38,332 bases of DNA from an uncultured Paenibacillaceae bacterium (GCA_946478845.1 CAMLDI010000027.1:1-38332); one strand, 5' to 3'; positions 9,363 to 19,069 are shown, numbered from the stretch's first letter. Program-made: numbers and translations. The notes: generated from the sequence alone by a model not told the origin.

Positions 9363-11578
9363 GGAATCGCATCCTTCCAGGCTGCTTTCAGTTCAGAAAC
9401 CGGCGTCTGGAGAACTCTTTTTCCTGAAACAGTGATGGTTAAATCTTTTCCACCTACTGTACCAAGGCGAGTGCATGGAACTCCATTTTCTTCAGCAATG
9501 GCAACTACTGCATCCACATTCTCAGGTTTAATGCTTAACAGAACACGGGATTGGGATTCACTAAAGAGCGCAACATCTGGGCGCATTTCCATATCCCATT
9601 CCACGGTAGCTCCTAACTCATCTGTTGTAGATTCCGTTAAAGCTACTGCTAAGCCACCTTCAGAAAGGTCGTGGGCAGAAGCAACTTTGCCTGCCTGGAT
9701 AGCGGCCAATACCGCCCGGTGCAGCCGTTTTTCGACATTAAGGTCGATCACCGGAGGACGTCCGCTAATGGTGCCGTTCATTTGTTTCTGATATTCGGAA
9801 CCCCCGATTTCAGGTTTGGTTTCTCCAAAGAGAAGAATTACATCCCCTTCTTGTTTAAAGCCCTGGGTTGTAATATGGTCAACATCGTGAATTAAGCCAA
9901 CAAGTCCTACTACTGGTGTAGGGTATACTGCTTCCCCGCTGGTTTCATTGTAGAAGCTTACGTTTCCGCCAATAACCGGTGCTTCTAACACACGGCAAGC
10001 TTCACTCATGCCATCGATGGATTTTTCAAATTGCCAGAAGATATCTGGTTTTTCTGGATTGCCATAGTTTAAGCAGTCTGTAATGGCTAATGGTTCCCCA
10101 CCGGAACATACTACGTTCCTAGCAGCTTCAGCCACAGCAATTTTACCCCCTTCAATGGGGTCAAGGTATACATAGCGTCCGTTACAGTCAATGCTCATGG
10201 CTAAGGCTTTGCGGGTTCCGCGGATGGCAAGAACCGCAGCATCAGAACCAGGCGCAACCGCTGTATTCGTACGCACTTGGTAATCATACTGGCTATATAC
10301 CCATTGCTTATCTGCTACTGTTGGAGCAGAAAGCACTTTTTTCAATGCTTCGCTGTAATCAGCAGGTTCAGTGACAGTATCCACTGTATTTATCTTTGCA
10401 TTTTCAGCATAATAAGCAGGTTCTGTAGATGGTTTAATATAAACTGGCGCATCTTCAGCAAGGGTATCAACTGGCACTTCTGCTGCTACTTCCCCTTTAT
10501 GAAGAAGACGAAGCATGCCATCATCCGTTACCCGTCCAATTACAACAGAGTGAAGATTCCATTTATCAAAAATGTCTTGAACTTCTTGTTCTCTGCCTTT
10601 TTCAACAACGACTAACATCCGCTCCTGAGATTCGGACAACATCATTTCATAAGGATTCATGTTGGTTTCCCGTTGGGGAACAAGGTCAAGATTTAATTCA
10701 ATCCCGTTTCCGGCTTTGCTGGCCATTTCTGCACTAGAAGAAGTTAAACCTGCAGCACCCATATCTTGAATGCCTGCTACAGCATCTGTATTAATTAATT
10801 CAAGGCAAGCTTCTAAAAGGAGTTTTTCCATGAAGGGGTCACCCACTTGTACTGCTGGGCGTTTGGATTCAGATGCCTCGCTTAATTCTTCAGAAGCAAA
10901 GGTAGCACCGTGAATCCCATCCCGGCCAGTAGAAGCACCTACATACATTACCGGGTTGCCAATCCCTTTAGCTACACCTTTTTGGATTTTATCGTGATCG
11001 ATAATTCCAACACACATAGCGTTTACAAGAGGATTGCCTTCATAACAAGGATCGAAAACAACTTCCCCTGCTACAGTAGGAATCCCCATACAGTTTCCGT
11101 AACCGGCAATCCCGGCTACAACGTGTTCAAAGAGATACTTGGTTCTTGGGGTATCCAATTCCCCAAAGCGAAGGGAGTTTAACATAGCAATCGGACGGGC
11201 ACCCATAGAGAAAACGTCACGGATAATCCCGCCAACCCCAGTTGCTGCCCCTTGATAAGGTTCAATGGCAGAAGGGTGATTATGGCTTTCTACTTTAAAT
11301 ACAACAGCTTGATTGTCGCCGATATCAACAATCCCTGCTCCTTCCCCTGGGCCCTGCAATACGCGTGGTCCGCTGGTTGGGAATTTGCGAAGCTGAGGTT
11401 TGGAATTTTTATAACTGCAGTGTTCAGACCACATTACACTGTACAGGCCTGTTTCAGTATAGTTAGGTTGGCGGCCGATGATTTGAACCACACGTTGATA
11501 TTCTTCATCGGTTAAACCCATTTCACGGTATATTTTTTCATCAGCAATTTGCTGTGGACTAGGCTCTCTGTGCTGCAC
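9347..11578 (-). CDS. purL: Phosphoribosylformylglycinamidine synthase subunit PurL (small-type)
   Basis: Synthetase subunit of the three-part FGAM synthase (PurL with PurQ and PurS), step 4. The start is placed at GTG 11578 because a GGAGGGAG site lies 7 nt before it. That gives 743 residues, matching Bacillus small PurL; the longer frame adds 24 unconserved residues inside purQ. Readable motifs are [43 protein letters not shown] written here as separate family blocks, NGREGIHGA-like [12 protein letters not shown], and the ATP-site AHDLSEGG near the C-terminus. It overlaps purQ by 20 nt and purF by 16 nt. Confidence 0.97.
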   Translation of the reverse strand: MQHREPSPQQIADEKIYREMGLTDEEYQRVVQIIGRQPNYTETGLYSVMWSEHCSYKNSKPQLRKFPTSGPRVLQGPGEGAGIVDIGDNQAVVFKVESHNHPSAIEPYQGAATGVGGIIRDVFSMGARPIAMLNSLRFGELDTPRTKYLFEHVVAGIAGYGNCMGIPTVAGEVVFDPCYEGNPLVNAMCVGIIDHDKIQKGVAKGIGNPVMYVGASTGRDGIHGATFASEELSEASESKRPAVQVGDPFMEKLLLEACLELINTDAVAGIQDMGAAGLTSSSAEMASKAGNGIELNLDLVPQRETNMNPYEMMLSESQERMLVVVEKGREQEVQDIFDKWNLHSVVIGRVTDDGMLRLLHKGEVAAEVPVDTLAEDAPVYIKPSTEPAYYAENAKINTVDTVTEPADYSEALKKVLSAPTVADKQWVYSQYDYQVRTNTAVAPGSDAAVLAIRGTRKALAMSIDCNGRYVYLDPIEGGKIAVAEAARNVVCSGGEPLAITDCLNYGNPEKPDIFWQFEKSIDGMSEACRVLEAPVIGGNVSFYNETSGEAVYPTPVVGLVGLIHDVDHITTQGFKQEGDVILLFGETKPEIGGSEYQKQMNGTISGRPPVIDLNVEKRLHRAVLAAIQAGKVASAHDLSEGGLAVALTESTTDELGATVEWDMEMRPDVALFSESQSRVLLSIKPENVDAVVAIAEENGVPCTRLGTVGGKDLTITVSGKRVLQTPVSELKAAWKDAIPCLID

Positions 11579-12251
11579 CGTTTTTCTCCCTCCAATTCTG
11601 CAGAATGGATGTAAACATCCGTTTGCCGTCTGCTGAACCAAGCCATTCATGAACAGCCCGTTCTGGGTGAGGCATCATACCTACTACATTGCCTTCTTTA
11701 TTGCAAATGCCTGCAATGTTATCTAAAGAACCATTCGGATTATAGTCAGCGTAACGGAACACGATTTGATTGTTTGCTTTCAATTCAGCAAGGGTTTCTT
11801 CATCACAGAAATAGTTCCCTTCCCCATGGGCAATAGGAATCTGGATGATTTCCCCTTTTTCATATTGAGATGTAAAAGGTGTATCGTTGTTCTCAACACG
11901 AAGGGGAACCGTTTCACAAATAAATCTCAAGTTGTTGTTGCGACGGAGGGCGCCAGGAAGAAGGTGTGCTTCTGTTAACACCTGAAAACCGTTACACACA
12001 CCAAGAACTAATTTGCCTTCTGCTGCTGCTTTTCTAACAGAGTCCATAACAGGCGCTTTTGCAGCCATGGCACCGCTTCTTAAATAGTCCCCATATGAGA
12101 AGCCGCCAGGAAGAAGAATGCAATCAAAACGGTCTAAATCCGTTTCTGTATAGAAGACGTATTCAACGGGTTCACCCGCGCAATCTTCTACCGCTTTATA
12201 CATATCGATATCGCAGTTGGACCCGGGAAAAACGATGACACAACTTCTCAT
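11559..12251 (-). CDS. purQ: Phosphoribosylformylglycinamidine synthase glutaminase subunit PurQ
   Basis: Class I glutamine amidotransferase that supplies ammonia to PurL. It has 230 residues. The start [13 protein letters not shown] is typical. The nucleophilic cysteine lies in GVCNGFQ, the oxyanion region in [12 protein letters not shown], and the catalytic His-Glu in [13 protein letters not shown] precedes the ATG. The gene follows purS with a 2-nt gap, and its last 20 nt also encode the start of purL. Confidence 0.98.
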   Translation of the reverse strand: MRSCVIVFPGSNCDIDMYKAVEDCAGEPVEYVFYTETDLDRFDCILLPGGFSYGDYLRSGAMAAKAPVMDSVRKAAAEGKLVLGVCNGFQVLTEAHLLPGALRRNNNLRFICETVPLRVENNDTPFTSQYEKGEIIQIPIAHGEGNYFCDEETLAELKANNQIVFRYADYNPNGSLDNIAGICNKEGNVVGMMPHPERAVHEWLGSADGKRMFTSILQNWREKNGAAQRA

Positions 12252-12253
12252 TT

Positions 12254-12502
12254 TTAAACCTCCATCAGTTCAATACGGTAGTCTTCGATCACTGTATTGG
12301 CAAGAAGCTTTTCACACATTTCAGTTACTCGGCCTTCTGCTGTTTCACGGTTTTCCGCATCAACGGTTACTTCTAAATATTTTCCTACACGGACATCTTT
12401 TGCTTCTTCAAAACCAAGTTTATGAAGGGTTCCTCGTACAGCTGAACCTTGAGGATCCAGTACAGATTCTTTCAAAGTAACGTATACAATCGCCTTAAAC
12501 AT
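12254..12502 (-). CDS. purS: Phosphoribosylformylglycinamidine synthase subunit PurS
   Basis: Small scaffold subunit of the PurSQL complex, thought to help channel ammonia. It has 82 residues, the usual size. The family pattern [19 protein letters not shown] is seen at residues 5-30, with [14 protein letters not shown] in the middle. It overlaps the end of purC by 8 nt, so translation is probably coupled. Confidence 0.96.
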   Translation of the reverse strand: MFKAIVYVTLKESVLDPQGSAVRGTLHKLGFEEAKDVRVGKYLEVTVDAENRETAEGRVTEMCEKLLANTVIEDYRIELMEV

Positions 12503-13214
12503 GAGTTTCTCCTCCTAAGCGGTGCAAGATTTCTTTATATGCATCTTCAACATTGCCAAGATCCCGGCGGAAGCGATCCTTGTCCAATTTCTCCCGGGTT
12601 TCTGCATCCCAGAAACGGCATGTATCAGGTGAAATTTCATCAGCTAGAAGAATCTTGCCTTCTTCGGTACGGCCAAATTCTAATTTGAAGTCAACAAGAA
12701 TAATGCCCCGTTCTTTCATGTAAGCTTGTAAAACATTGTTAACCTCTAAACCCATTTTACGTAATTGATCCCTGTCTTCTGCTGAAGCAATGCCCAGAAT
12801 ATCAATGTGGGAATCATTTACGAGAGGATCTCCAAGGGCATCATCTTTATAGTAAAATTCAACAACTGCTTGAGGTAAATCAGTGCCTTCTTCCATACCA
12901 AGACGTTTGGCTAATGAACCGGCAGCAACGTTACGAACTACAACTTCTAAAGGAATAATTTTCACTTCTTTTACAAGTTGTTCCGTAGGTGAAAGCTCTT
13001 CAACGAAGTGATTATCTATGCCTTTTTCTTTTAGCATACGGAAGAAAATGGAGGTAATCCGGTTATTTAGTTCGCCTTTTCCCGTAATTTGCGCTTTCTT
13101 TTCTCCATTAAAGGCCGTGGCATCGTCTTTGTATTCCACCCAGAAAATGCCGGGCTCGTCTGTTTTGAAAATGCGTTTTGCTTTTCCTTCGTATAATTGC
13201 TCGAGCTTTTGCAC
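12495..13214 (-). CDS. purC: SAICAR synthetase PurC
   Basis: Joins aspartate to CAIR in an ATP-dependent reaction, step 7. It has 239 residues, close to bacterial relatives. The start codon is GTG, with GGGAGG 9 nt upstream. Motifs present are [10 protein letters not shown] at the N-terminus, [12 protein letters not shown], and LVDFKLEFG followed by [11 protein letters not shown]. It begins 18 nt after purB. Confidence 0.98.
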   Translation of the reverse strand: MQKLEQLYEGKAKRIFKTDEPGIFWVEYKDDATAFNGEKKAQITGKGELNNRITSIFFRMLKEKGIDNHFVEELSPTEQLVKEVKIIPLEVVVRNVAAGSLAKRLGMEEGTDLPQAVVEFYYKDDALGDPLVNDSHIDILGIASAEDRDQLRKMGLEVNNVLQAYMKERGIILVDFKLEFGRTEEGKILLADEISPDTCRFWDAETREKLDKDRFRRDLGNVEDAYKEILHRLGGETHV

Positions 13215-13232
13215 AGCTCTTCGCCTCCCTAT

Positions 13233-14528
13233 TTATAATCCAAGTCGTTCAAAGATGGTATCCACATGTTTTAAATGCCAGTTGTAATTGAAGCAATCAT
13301 CAATTTCTTCTGGAGAAAGCATAGAAGTCACTTTTTCATCAGATTCAATGATGTCGCGGAACGAACGTTGTTCATTCCATGCCTGCATGGCCCGGGGTTG
13401 AACGGTGTCATAAGCAGCTTCACGAGTTAAACCTTTATCAATTAATTTCAGCATGACCCGTTGGGAGTAAATTAATCCAAAAGTACGTTCCATATTGCGT
13501 TTCATATTTTCTGGGAACACAGTAAGGTTTTTCACAATATTCATGAAACGATTTAACATGTAATTAATAAGAATCGTTGCATCTGGAATGATTACCCGTT
13601 CAACAGAAGAGTGGGAGATATCCCGTTCATGCCAGAGTGGAACATTTTCATAAGCAGAAATCATATGGCCACGAATTACACGGGCTAATCCGGACATGTT
13701 TTCACAACCAATTGGATTCCGTTTATGAGGCATTGCTGAAGAACCTTTTTGCCCTTTTGCGAAAGCTTCTTCCACTTCACGGGTTTCACTTTTTTGCAAG
13801 CCGCGAATTTCTACTGCAAATTTATCAATAGAAGTTGCAATTAAAGCAAGGGTTGCCATATATTCAGCATGGCGATCACGTTGCAATGTTTGCGTAGAAA
13901 TAGGTGCAGCTTGTAGACCAAGTTTTTCACATACATATTCTTCTACAAAAGGATCAATATTTGCATAAGTTCCAACAGCACCGGAAATTTTCCCGTAAGC
14001 TACTCGTTTTTTCGCATTTTGGAAACGTTCCAGGTTCCGTTTCATTTCTTCATACCAGAGAGCCATTTTCAAACCAAAGGTAGTTGGTTCAGCATGTACC
14101 CCATGGGTACGTCCCATCATTACGGTATATTTATGTTCTTGTGCTTTTTCTTTCAGAATTTCAATGAAGTTGATTAAATCTCTCTCAATGATTTCATTGG
14201 CTTGCAATAAAAGATGGGATAACGCTGTATCTACAACGTCAGTAGAAGTAAGGCCATAATGAATCCATTTCTTTTCATCGCCTTCGATAGTTTCAGAAAC
14301 GGCACGGGTAAAAGCAACCACATCATGGCGAGTCTCTTGTTCAATTTCATATATGCGATCTACGTTAAAGCTTGCATTTTTCCAAAGCTTCTCTACATCT
14401 TCTGCAGGAATAACACCTAATTTAGACCAGGCTTCACAGGAAAGGATTTCCATTTTTAACCAGGCGTTAAATTTGCTTTCTTCTGTCCAAATGGCCGTCA
14501 TTTCCGGCCGGCTGTAACGACTAATCAT
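13233..14528 (-). CDS. purB: Adenylosuccinate lyase PurB
   Basis: Fumarase-superfamily lyase acting twice: SAICAR to AICAR, and adenylosuccinate to AMP. It has 431 residues, identical in length to the B. subtilis enzyme as I recall it. The family signature [16 protein letters not shown] lies in the flexible catalytic loop, and TSTDVVDTA and [15 protein letters not shown] carry the other conserved active-site residues. Its ATG overlaps the purK stop in an ATGA arrangement. Confidence 0.98.
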   Translation of the reverse strand: MISRYSRPEMTAIWTEESKFNAWLKMEILSCEAWSKLGVIPAEDVEKLWKNASFNVDRIYEIEQETRHDVVAFTRAVSETIEGDEKKWIHYGLTSTDVVDTALSHLLLQANEIIERDLINFIEILKEKAQEHKYTVMMGRTHGVHAEPTTFGLKMALWYEEMKRNLERFQNAKKRVAYGKISGAVGTYANIDPFVEEYVCEKLGLQAAPISTQTLQRDRHAEYMATLALIATSIDKFAVEIRGLQKSETREVEEAFAKGQKGSSAMPHKRNPIGCENMSGLARVIRGHMISAYENVPLWHERDISHSSVERVIIPDATILINYMLNRFMNIVKNLTVFPENMKRNMERTFGLIYSQRVMLKLIDKGLTREAAYDTVQPRAMQAWNEQRSFRDIIESDEKVTSMLSPEEIDDCFNYNWHLKHVDTIFERLGL

Positions 14529-15694
14529 GAAACAATAACCTCCGACTTATTCCAAATTTCCAACTGTTGGATTTTATCTAATGCTTCTTCCACAGAATCA
14601 GCCAATACATTTAAATGGCCCATTTTGCGTTTAGCTTTGCATTCTTTTTTTCCATATAAATGAAGTTTCGCCGTATCCGGCAATTCATTTATTTTGTTTA
14701 ATACAGGATCTACATGCTCCCCGAGAAGATTTACCATTACAACAGGGGTTAGAAGTTTTGTAGAACCTAAAGGAAGATTGCATACAGCGCGAATGTGCTG
14801 CTCAAATTGAGAGGTTGCGCAAGCATCCATGGTATAATGTCCGGAATTATGAGGCCGTGGAGCCAATTCATTAACAAGAATATCTTCATTAGCCGTTACG
14901 AACATTTCTACGGCAATTAAGCCAATAACATTTAATTTTTCTGCCACTTGAATGGCTAATTGGGATGCCTTTTCTAACACGTTTTCAGATATACGGGCTG
15001 GTACAATAGATAAATGAAGAATATTATCCACATGGACATTTTCCGATACAGGGAACGTTTTTACTTCCCCTCGGCCATTACGGGCGGCAATCACCGATAC
15101 TTCTTTAATAAAAGGAATAAACTTTTCAATAATGATTTCTGTTTTCCAGCCTGCTAATTCCCGATAAGCATTGCCGGCTTCCTCTGCCTGACGCAGAACA
15201 ATTTGCCCTTTTCCATCATACCCGCCAGTGGCAGTTTTCATCACTGCAGGAACCCCTAATTCAGCAATGGCTTTCTTCGCTTCTTCTTCACTGCGAACCA
15301 CACGGAAAGGGGCCACGGGAATCCCATGACCATGTAAGGTTGTTTTTTCACTTATCCTGTTTTGGGTAATTCGCAATAATTGGCTTCCCTGAGGTACATA
15401 GGATTGCTCCTCCAATACCGAAGCAACTTTTGCATCCACATTTTCAAATTCATAAGTAATCACATCACTGACTTCCGCTAATTTCGCCGCAGCTATGGCA
15501 TCATCATATCGAGCTGTGATTTCTAAATCTGAAACCTGGCCACATGGGCAATCTTCCGTTGGATCAAGAGTAGCAAATCGATAGCCCATTTCCCTTCCGG
15601 AAAGGGCAATCATTCTTCCCAATTGTCCCCCGCCTAATATGCCAATGGTTGATCCAGGGAGAATAACCGGGTAATTCTTTCTTAACTCATTCAT
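14525..15694 (-). CDS. purK: N5-carboxyaminoimidazole ribonucleotide synthase PurK
   Basis: ATP-grasp enzyme that makes N5-CAIR from AIR and bicarbonate. It has 389 residues. The N-terminal nucleotide-fold segment [13 protein letters not shown], the glycine-rich loop [10 protein letters not shown] and the C-terminal [14 protein letters not shown] motif are intact. The ATG shares a base with the purE TAA (TAATG), and GGAGGC lies about 11 nt upstream. It pairs with PurE to replace the one-step AIR carboxylase of animals. Confidence 0.98.
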   Translation of the reverse strand: MNELRKNYPVILPGSTIGILGGGQLGRMIALSGREMGYRFATLDPTEDCPCGQVSDLEITARYDDAIAAAKLAEVSDVITYEFENVDAKVASVLEEQSYVPQGSQLLRITQNRISEKTTLHGHGIPVAPFRVVRSEEEAKKAIAELGVPAVMKTATGGYDGKGQIVLRQAEEAGNAYRELAGWKTEIIIEKFIPFIKEVSVIAARNGRGEVKTFPVSENVHVDNILHLSIVPARISENVLEKASQLAIQVAEKLNVIGLIAVEMFVTANEDILVNELAPRPHNSGHYTMDACATSQFEQHIRAVCNLPLGSTKLLTPVVMVNLLGEHVDPVLNKINELPDTAKLHLYGKKECKAKRKMGHLNVLADSVEEALDKIQQLEIWNKSEVIVS

Positions 15695-16176
15695 TAGAGT
15701 GTTGCCTCCAACACAGTTTGTTTCACATTTTCTCTTCTCTCTATAAAATTCTTCTGAATTTCAGGATATTTTATCCCAAGAATTTGTGCTGCTAATAACC
15801 CTGCATTAATGGCTCCTGCACGGCCAATGGCAACTGTAGCTACAGGAACGCCACCTGGCATTTGCACAATGGAGAGCAATGAATCTAAGCCATTTAAATT
15901 AGATGATTTAACAGGAACGCCAATAACCGGAAGAGGTGTCTTGGATGCTACCATGCCAGGAAGGTGTGCTGCTCCCCCTGCTCCAGCGATAATAACCTCA
16001 ATTCCTCGTTCCGGCGCTTGCTCTGCATATTCAAACATTAAATCAGGGGTCCTGTGAGCTGAGACGACTTTCTTCTCATAAGGCACTTCCAGTTCCTCTA
16101 GAATAGCGCAGGCTTCCTTCATCGTTTCCCAGTCTGATGTACTGCCCATTATGACTCCTACGAGTGGATTTGCCAT
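15694..16176 (-). CDS. purE: N5-CAIR mutase PurE
   Basis: Class I PurE, rearranging N5-CAIR to CAIR. It has 160 residues from ATG 16176, which has AAGGGG 9 nt upstream; the frame extends six more codons to a TTG but that would read through the ribosome-binding site. Hallmarks are [20 protein letters not shown] (catalytic His) and [11 protein letters not shown]. It is the first gene of the 12-gene operon and follows a structured leader of about 185 nt. Confidence 0.97.
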   Translation of the reverse strand: MANPLVGVIMGSTSDWETMKEACAILEELEVPYEKKVVSAHRTPDLMFEYAEQAPERGIEVIIAGAGGAAHLPGMVASKTPLPVIGVPVKSSNLNGLDSLLSIVQMPGGVPVATVAIGRAGAINAGLLAAQILGIKYPEIQKNFIERRENVKQTVLEATL

Positions 16177-16211
16177 GGCTTTGTCCCCTTTCAATATGAT
16201 AATTCTTCATT

Positions 16212-16257
16212 AGAAAACTTGGCTAGCGCCAAGCCTTTAAAGGTGATGGCGCTAGCC
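16212..16257 (-). terminator. Second leader hairpin upstream of purE (attenuator candidate)
   Basis: On the minus strand a perfect 11-bp stem (GGCTAGCGCCA / TGGCGCTAGCC, arms 16247-16257 and 16221-16231) encloses a 15-nt loop and is followed by AAGTTTTCT. The right arm can instead form a short exclusive hairpin CTTGGC-GCTA-GCCAAG before the same T-run. It ends about 35 nt before the purE start, so it could stop transcription or be switched. No ligand-binding fold is recognised. Confidence 0.6.
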
Positions 16258-16280
16258 TTAGCTGCTTCTTATTTGCTGAT

Positions 16281-16334
16281 AAAAGCCCAGGCGGTAGATC
16301 TCCCCCGGAGGTTTGAGAAACCTACCGCCTGGGC
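16281..16334 (-). terminator. First leader hairpin in the pur operon 5' UTR
   Basis: A perfect 13-bp inverted repeat (GCCCAGGCGGTAG / CTACCGCCTGGGC) surrounds a 24-nt loop. On the minus strand the loop itself can fold into two small hairpins (GGTTT-CTC-AAACC and CTCC-GGG-GGAG), giving a three-way-junction shape, and TTTTAT follows the stem. It may be an intrinsic terminator or a structured regulatory RNA. It does not contain the conserved loops of the guanine or adenine riboswitch. Confidence 0.55.
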
Positions 16335-16368
16335 CTTAATCCCTACGGTTACGATTTAATTCAAATAT

Positions 16369-16398
16369 AGTGTAACAAGGCTCGACAAAATCTGTCAA
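16369..16398 (-). promoter_or_regulatory. Sigma-A promoter of the purine operon
   Basis: On the minus strand a consensus TTGACA (16393-16398) and TACACT (16369-16374) are separated by 18 bp, giving a start near 16362. The -35 box lies 5 bp downstream of the PurBox pair, as expected for repression by PurR. Confidence 0.75.
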
Positions 16399-16403
16399 CC
16401 TAA

Positions 16404-16447
16404 AAAACCGAACGTTAATTATTATCAGATATTTATCATTCGCTTTT
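16404..16447. promoter_or_regulatory. PurR operator: paired, inverted PurBoxes
   Basis: Box 1 (16404-16417) reads AAAACCGAACGTTA and fits the Bacillus PurBox core CCGAAC well. Box 2, on the opposite strand (16447-16434), reads AAAAGCGAATGATA and is weaker. The boxes are inverted and separated by exactly 16 bp, the spacing known for PurR control regions. PurR represses when PRPP is low (established in B. subtilis). Confidence 0.8.
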
Positions 16448-16473
16448 TTATCTGTTTTTATTCGTTATGATAG

Positions 16474-16512
16474 AAAAACGGACGGTTGATTTCCATCAAC
16501 AGTCCGTTTTTT
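16474..16512 (-). terminator. Bidirectional terminator between mini-gene 1 and the pur promoter
   Basis: A long stem pairs AAAACGGAC-GGTTGAT with ATCAAC-AGTCCGTTTT around a TTCC loop, with T-runs on both strands. On the minus strand it ends transcription of the mini-gene at 16548-16640 and insulates the pur promoter. Confidence 0.8.
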
Positions 16513-16547
16513 CCTCAATTAACCCTATTCACATTAATTGCAAGATC

Positions 16548-16640
16548 TTAGCAAAGATCACCACATGTACATGCAATAATTACAAGGAGAATAAAGAGAA
16601 CAAGGATCATACTGAAATCCCCGTCGCAACCAAAGCCCAT
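16548..16640 (-). CDS. YjcZ-like sporulation mini-protein, copy 1 (30 aa)
   Basis: Peptide of 30 residues with a short polar N-terminus (MGFGCDGDFS), the hydrophobic core MILVLFILLVIIACTC and a GDLC tail. Gly/Cys-rich starts followed by an all-hydrophobic helix are typical of the YjcZ-type peptides of Bacillus spores. GGAGGG lies 7 nt upstream of the ATG. It has two close paralogues on the same strand within 550 bp. A sporulation-like -10 element lies about 63 nt upstream, and a strong terminator follows. Function is unknown; membrane insertion in the forespore or spore coat is inference. Confidence 0.75.
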   Translation of the reverse strand: MGFGCDGDFSMILVLFILLVIIACTCGDLC

Positions 16641-16702
16641 GATTTTCCCTCCTTCCACCCATATCTTCTATAAGTAGAGCGAATTAATTTCGCTTACTTA
16701 AG

Positions 16703-16711
16703 TACAATATG
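16703..16711 (-). promoter_or_regulatory. Sporulation-sigma-like -10 element of mini-gene 1
   Basis: The minus strand reads CATATTGTA, fitting the sigma-K -10 consensus CATA-NNN-TA. A matching -35 at the usual distance is not clear, so sigma-E or sigma-G remain possible. The same nonamer occurs at the same distance before copy 3. Confidence 0.45.
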
Positions 16712-16828
16712 CGGTTAGAAATCTAAGGGATTGTACTTCTGCCCTTACAAATTCAGACAAGACGTTAATTAAAACTCCTGCCTTATGGTAATAAAGTATG
16801 TAATCTACCTGCATCCTGTTAAGGACAC
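16703..16828 (-). repeat. 126-bp upstream module, copy A
   Basis: This segment aligns without gaps to 17247-17372, with about 104 of 126 bases identical by my count. Both copies end 62-63 bp before a YjcZ-like mini-gene. Invariant blocks include CATATTGTA at the gene-proximal end, ACAATCCCTTAG, TAAGGCAGGAGTTT-like and TCCTTAACAGGAT. This 320-bp gap (16641-16960) otherwise holds only two hairpins. Confidence 0.85.
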
Positions 16829-16846
16829 CTACCTACCTATAAATAT

Positions 16847-16872
16847 GGAACGACCATTTGTTAGGTCGTTCC
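16847..16872 (-). terminator. Hairpin downstream of mini-gene 2 (second stem)
   Basis: A perfect 9-bp stem GGAACGACC / GGTCGTTCC with an 8-nt loop. It is followed on the minus strand by ATATTTAT rather than a pure T-run, so it is a weak terminator or a boundary structure before module A. Confidence 0.45.
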
Positions 16873-16888
16873 TAAATAGAAAATCAGG

Positions 16889-16929
16889 GGCCGTTGTTTA
16901 CGAACTATTTCGTTCGTTTTCCAACAGCC
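16889..16929 (-). terminator. Terminator-like hairpin after mini-gene 2
   Basis: On the minus strand, GGCTGTTG pairs with CAACGGCC (one G-U pair) and an inner ACGAAC / GTTCGT stem extends it; CCTGATTTTCTATTT follows. It lies 32 nt after the mini-gene 2 stop. Confidence 0.55.
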
Positions 16930-16960
16930 TCCGTTTTTTCCTCGATTAGCCCTATTCACA

Positions 16961-17044
16961 TTAGTTGCACGTACAAGCGATTATTACTAAGAGAATGAAG
17001 AGAACGAGAATAATGTCGAAACTTCCATCACCGAAGATTCCCAT
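16961..17044 (-). CDS. YjcZ-like sporulation mini-protein, copy 2 (27 aa)
   Basis: Peptide of 27 residues, MGIFGDGSFD then the hydrophobic core IILVLFILLVIIACTCN. The core differs from copies 1 and 3 at only a few positions, and the last four residues present in the other copies are missing. GGGGGTG lies 6-7 nt before the ATG. It starts 45 nt after copy 3 without a separate upstream module, so the two are probably cotranscribed. About 37 of 40 bases around and after its stop (16930-16969) match the region after copy 1 (16503-16542), which shows cassette duplication. Function unknown. Confidence 0.72.
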   Translation of the reverse strand: MGIFGDGSFDIILVLFILLVIIACTCN

Positions 17045-17089
17045 TAATTTCACCCCCTTCCATTTCCCGAAGGGTTAAATGTTTTCATC

Positions 17090-17185
17090 TTAGCAAAGAT
17101 CACCACATGCACAAGCAATGATTACAAGGAGAATAAAGAGAACAAGGATCATATTGAAATCCCCGTTGAAGCCGCCACAACTCAT
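17090..17185 (-). CDS. YjcZ-like sporulation mini-protein, copy 3 (31 aa)
   Basis: Peptide of 31 residues, MSCGGFNGDFN followed by MILVLFILLVIIACACGDLC. The nucleotide sequence of the hydrophobic core and tail is almost the same as in copy 1, while the N-terminus has diverged. GGAGGGG lies upstream of the ATG. It follows upstream module B and leads a likely two-gene unit with copy 2. The Gly/Cys-rich head plus single hydrophobic helix matches YjcZ-type spore peptides by pattern only. Confidence 0.75.
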   Translation of the reverse strand: MSCGGFNGDFNMILVLFILLVIIACACGDLC

Positions 17186-17246
17186 AGTTTTCCCCTCCTT
17201 TCCACCCGATTGCCTAAAGTAGGATGAAATGGATTCATCTACTAAA

Positions 17247-17372
17247 TACAATATGCGGTCAGAAAACTAAGGGATTGTGCTACCGCCCTTACCCAGTTAG
17301 ACAAGAACTTAGTTGAAACTCCTGCCTTATAGTAATAAAGTATGTAAGGTGTTTATATCCTGTTAAGGACAT
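17247..17372 (-). repeat. 126-bp upstream module, copy B
   Basis: Partner of module A (16703-16828). It carries the same gene-proximal CATATTGTA (17247-17255) 62 bp before mini-gene 3. It contains short inverted repeats (AAGGG / CCCTT, TCCT-TAAC-AGGA) that could be protein sites or RNA stems. I do not recognise a named RNA family. Confidence 0.85.
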
Positions 17373-17385
17373 CGGCCCAGTGCAT

Positions 17386-17421
17386 AAAAAAAAGACCCTG
17401 AAAAAATTTCAGAGTCTTTTC
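17386..17421 (-). terminator. guaA terminator
   Basis: On the minus strand AAAAGACTCTGAAA pairs with TTTCAGGGTCTTTT around a 3-nt loop and is followed by further T. It lies 14 nt after the guaA stop. Confidence 0.88.
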
Positions 17422-17434
17422 TCTTCTGTTGTTC

Positions 17435-18976
17435 TTATTCCCACTCAATGGTTGCTGGCGGTTTAGAGGTAATATCATAAACAACCCTGTTCACATGGGC
17501 AACTTCATTTACAATGCGCACAGAGATTTTTTCCAATACATCATAAGGAATCCGAGCCCAATCAGCTGTCATTCCATCAATAGAAGTAACGGCACGTATG
17601 CCAATGGTATAATCATAAGTTCTTCCGTCACCCATTACCCCCACACTGCGGATATTAGGAAGAACGGTAAAGTATTGCCAGATTTCACTTTCTAAACCTG
17701 CTTTAGCAATTTCATCCCGTAGAATGAAGTCAGATTCACGTACGATTTCTAACTTATCTTCGGTAACTTCACCAAGGACACGAATCGCTAATCCTGGACC
17801 TGGAAAAGGCTGGCGCCATACAATTTCATGAGGCAATCCCAACTCTTCGCCCACTTTGCGAACTTCGTCTTTAAACAATTTGTTTAAAGGCTCAATCAAA
17901 CTTAATTTCATGTCTTCAGGAAGCCCGCCTACATTATGGTGGGATTTAATGGTTTGCGCTGTAGCCGTACCACTTTCAATAATATCGGTATAAAGGGTTC
18001 CCTGTGCAAGGAAGTCCATGTCTTTTAACTCGCTTGATTCTTCTTCAAATACGTATATAAACTCATTGCCAATGATTTTTCTTTTTCGTTCAGGATCAGA
18101 TACCCCTTCTAACTTATTCATAAAGCGTTCACGGGCATCAATTTTAATAACATTCATATGGAACTTATTCCCGAATGTCTCCATTACGCTTTCTGCTTCC
18201 CCTTTACGAAGAAGGCCGTGATCAACAAACATACAGGTTAATTGGTCACCAATCGCTTTATGGATTAACACAGCAACAACAGAGGAATCAACCCCGCCAC
18301 TAAGAGCACACAGAACTTTCTTCTCTCCAACTTGCTCACGGATTTCTTCCACTTTCATTTCAATGTAGTTTTCCATAGACCAATCGCCAGCACATCCGCA
18401 AATTTCGAAAATGAAGTTTTTCAGCATATCATTTCCCTGTACGGAATGGCGAACTTCAGGATGGAATTGCACCCCGAAGAAATTCTTGTCCTGATGGCTG
18501 ATTGCTGCAACAGGACAAGCCTCATTGCTTGCATCAACCTGGAATCCTTCTGGCAATTCAATCACTTTATCAGAGTGGCTCATCCAAACCGTTTGGTTTT
18601 GATCCAATCCTTTAAAGAATGGAGTATCATTATGGACCTGGATTTCTGATTTTCCATACTCACGGACATTGGCAGATTCTACTTTTCCTTTTAATTGATG
18701 GGACATTAACTGCATCCCGTAACAAATGCCAAGGATAGGCAGTCCCAATTCATAGATGGCGGGATCTACCTGTGGCGCATTTTCTTCATACACGCTGGAT
18801 GGCCCGCCCGAGAATACAATCCCTTTTGGATTAAGAGCTTTCAATTTTTCCATAGAAACATTATATGGAAGCAATTCACTAAATACACCTAAATCACGAA
18901 TACGGCGAGCAATCAATTGGTTATATTGTCCTCCGAAATCAAGGACAACAATGCTTTCATTTTTTTTATGCATCAT
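17435..18976 (-). CDS. guaA: GMP synthase (glutamine-hydrolysing) GuaA
   Basis: Converts XMP to GMP using glutamine and ATP. It has 513 residues, family-typical. The N-terminal class I glutaminase has Cys85 in GICYGMQ and the His-Glu pair in QFHPEVRHS. The ATP-pyrophosphatase domain has the P-loop LSGGVDSSV, and the C-terminal dimerisation domain ends in the conserved [17 protein letters not shown] lies 5 nt from the first ATG (18976) and 8 nt from the second (18973), so the second is equally possible. It is monocistronic, between the mini-gene array and an unrelated small operon. Together with the pur operon it completes the guanine branch, apart from guaB. Confidence 0.98.
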   Translation of the reverse strand: MMHKKNESIVVLDFGGQYNQLIARRIRDLGVFSELLPYNVSMEKLKALNPKGIVFSGGPSSVYEENAPQVDPAIYELGLPILGICYGMQLMSHQLKGKVESANVREYGKSEIQVHNDTPFFKGLDQNQTVWMSHSDKVIELPEGFQVDASNEACPVAAISHQDKNFFGVQFHPEVRHSVQGNDMLKNFIFEICGCAGDWSMENYIEMKVEEIREQVGEKKVLCALSGGVDSSVVAVLIHKAIGDQLTCMFVDHGLLRKGEAESVMETFGNKFHMNVIKIDARERFMNKLEGVSDPERKRKIIGNEFIYVFEEESSELKDMDFLAQGTLYTDIIESGTATAQTIKSHHNVGGLPEDMKLSLIEPLNKLFKDEVRKVGEELGLPHEIVWRQPFPGPGLAIRVLGEVTEDKLEIVRESDFILRDEIAKAGLESEIWQYFTVLPNIRSVGVMGDGRTYDYTIGIRAVTSIDGMTADWARIPYDVLEKISVRIVNEVAHVNRVVYDITSKPPATIEWE

Positions 18977-19069
18977 AGGTTCTCCCCTTCTTCCTCATGC
19001 CTGTTTCTTTAGTATGCACAGTTGTTATGGAATCGTTCGACTCGAATTTTGTTCTTTTTTGACGAAAAT

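Noticed and set aside
10277..10615. Plus-strand 112-codon frame over purL
   Set aside because: Cysteine- and phenylalanine-rich antisense frame without a start signal.
16177..16362. Guanine (purine) riboswitch in the pur leader
   Set aside because: The conserved GTTTCTACC-type junction and loop sequences are absent. The GGTAGGTTTCTC string lies inside a perfect 13-bp stem-loop instead.
19028..19046. Possible PurBox in the guaA leader (GTCGAACGATT on the minus strand)
   Set aside because: Only a weak single half-site downstream of the promoter, with no partner box at 16-17 bp.
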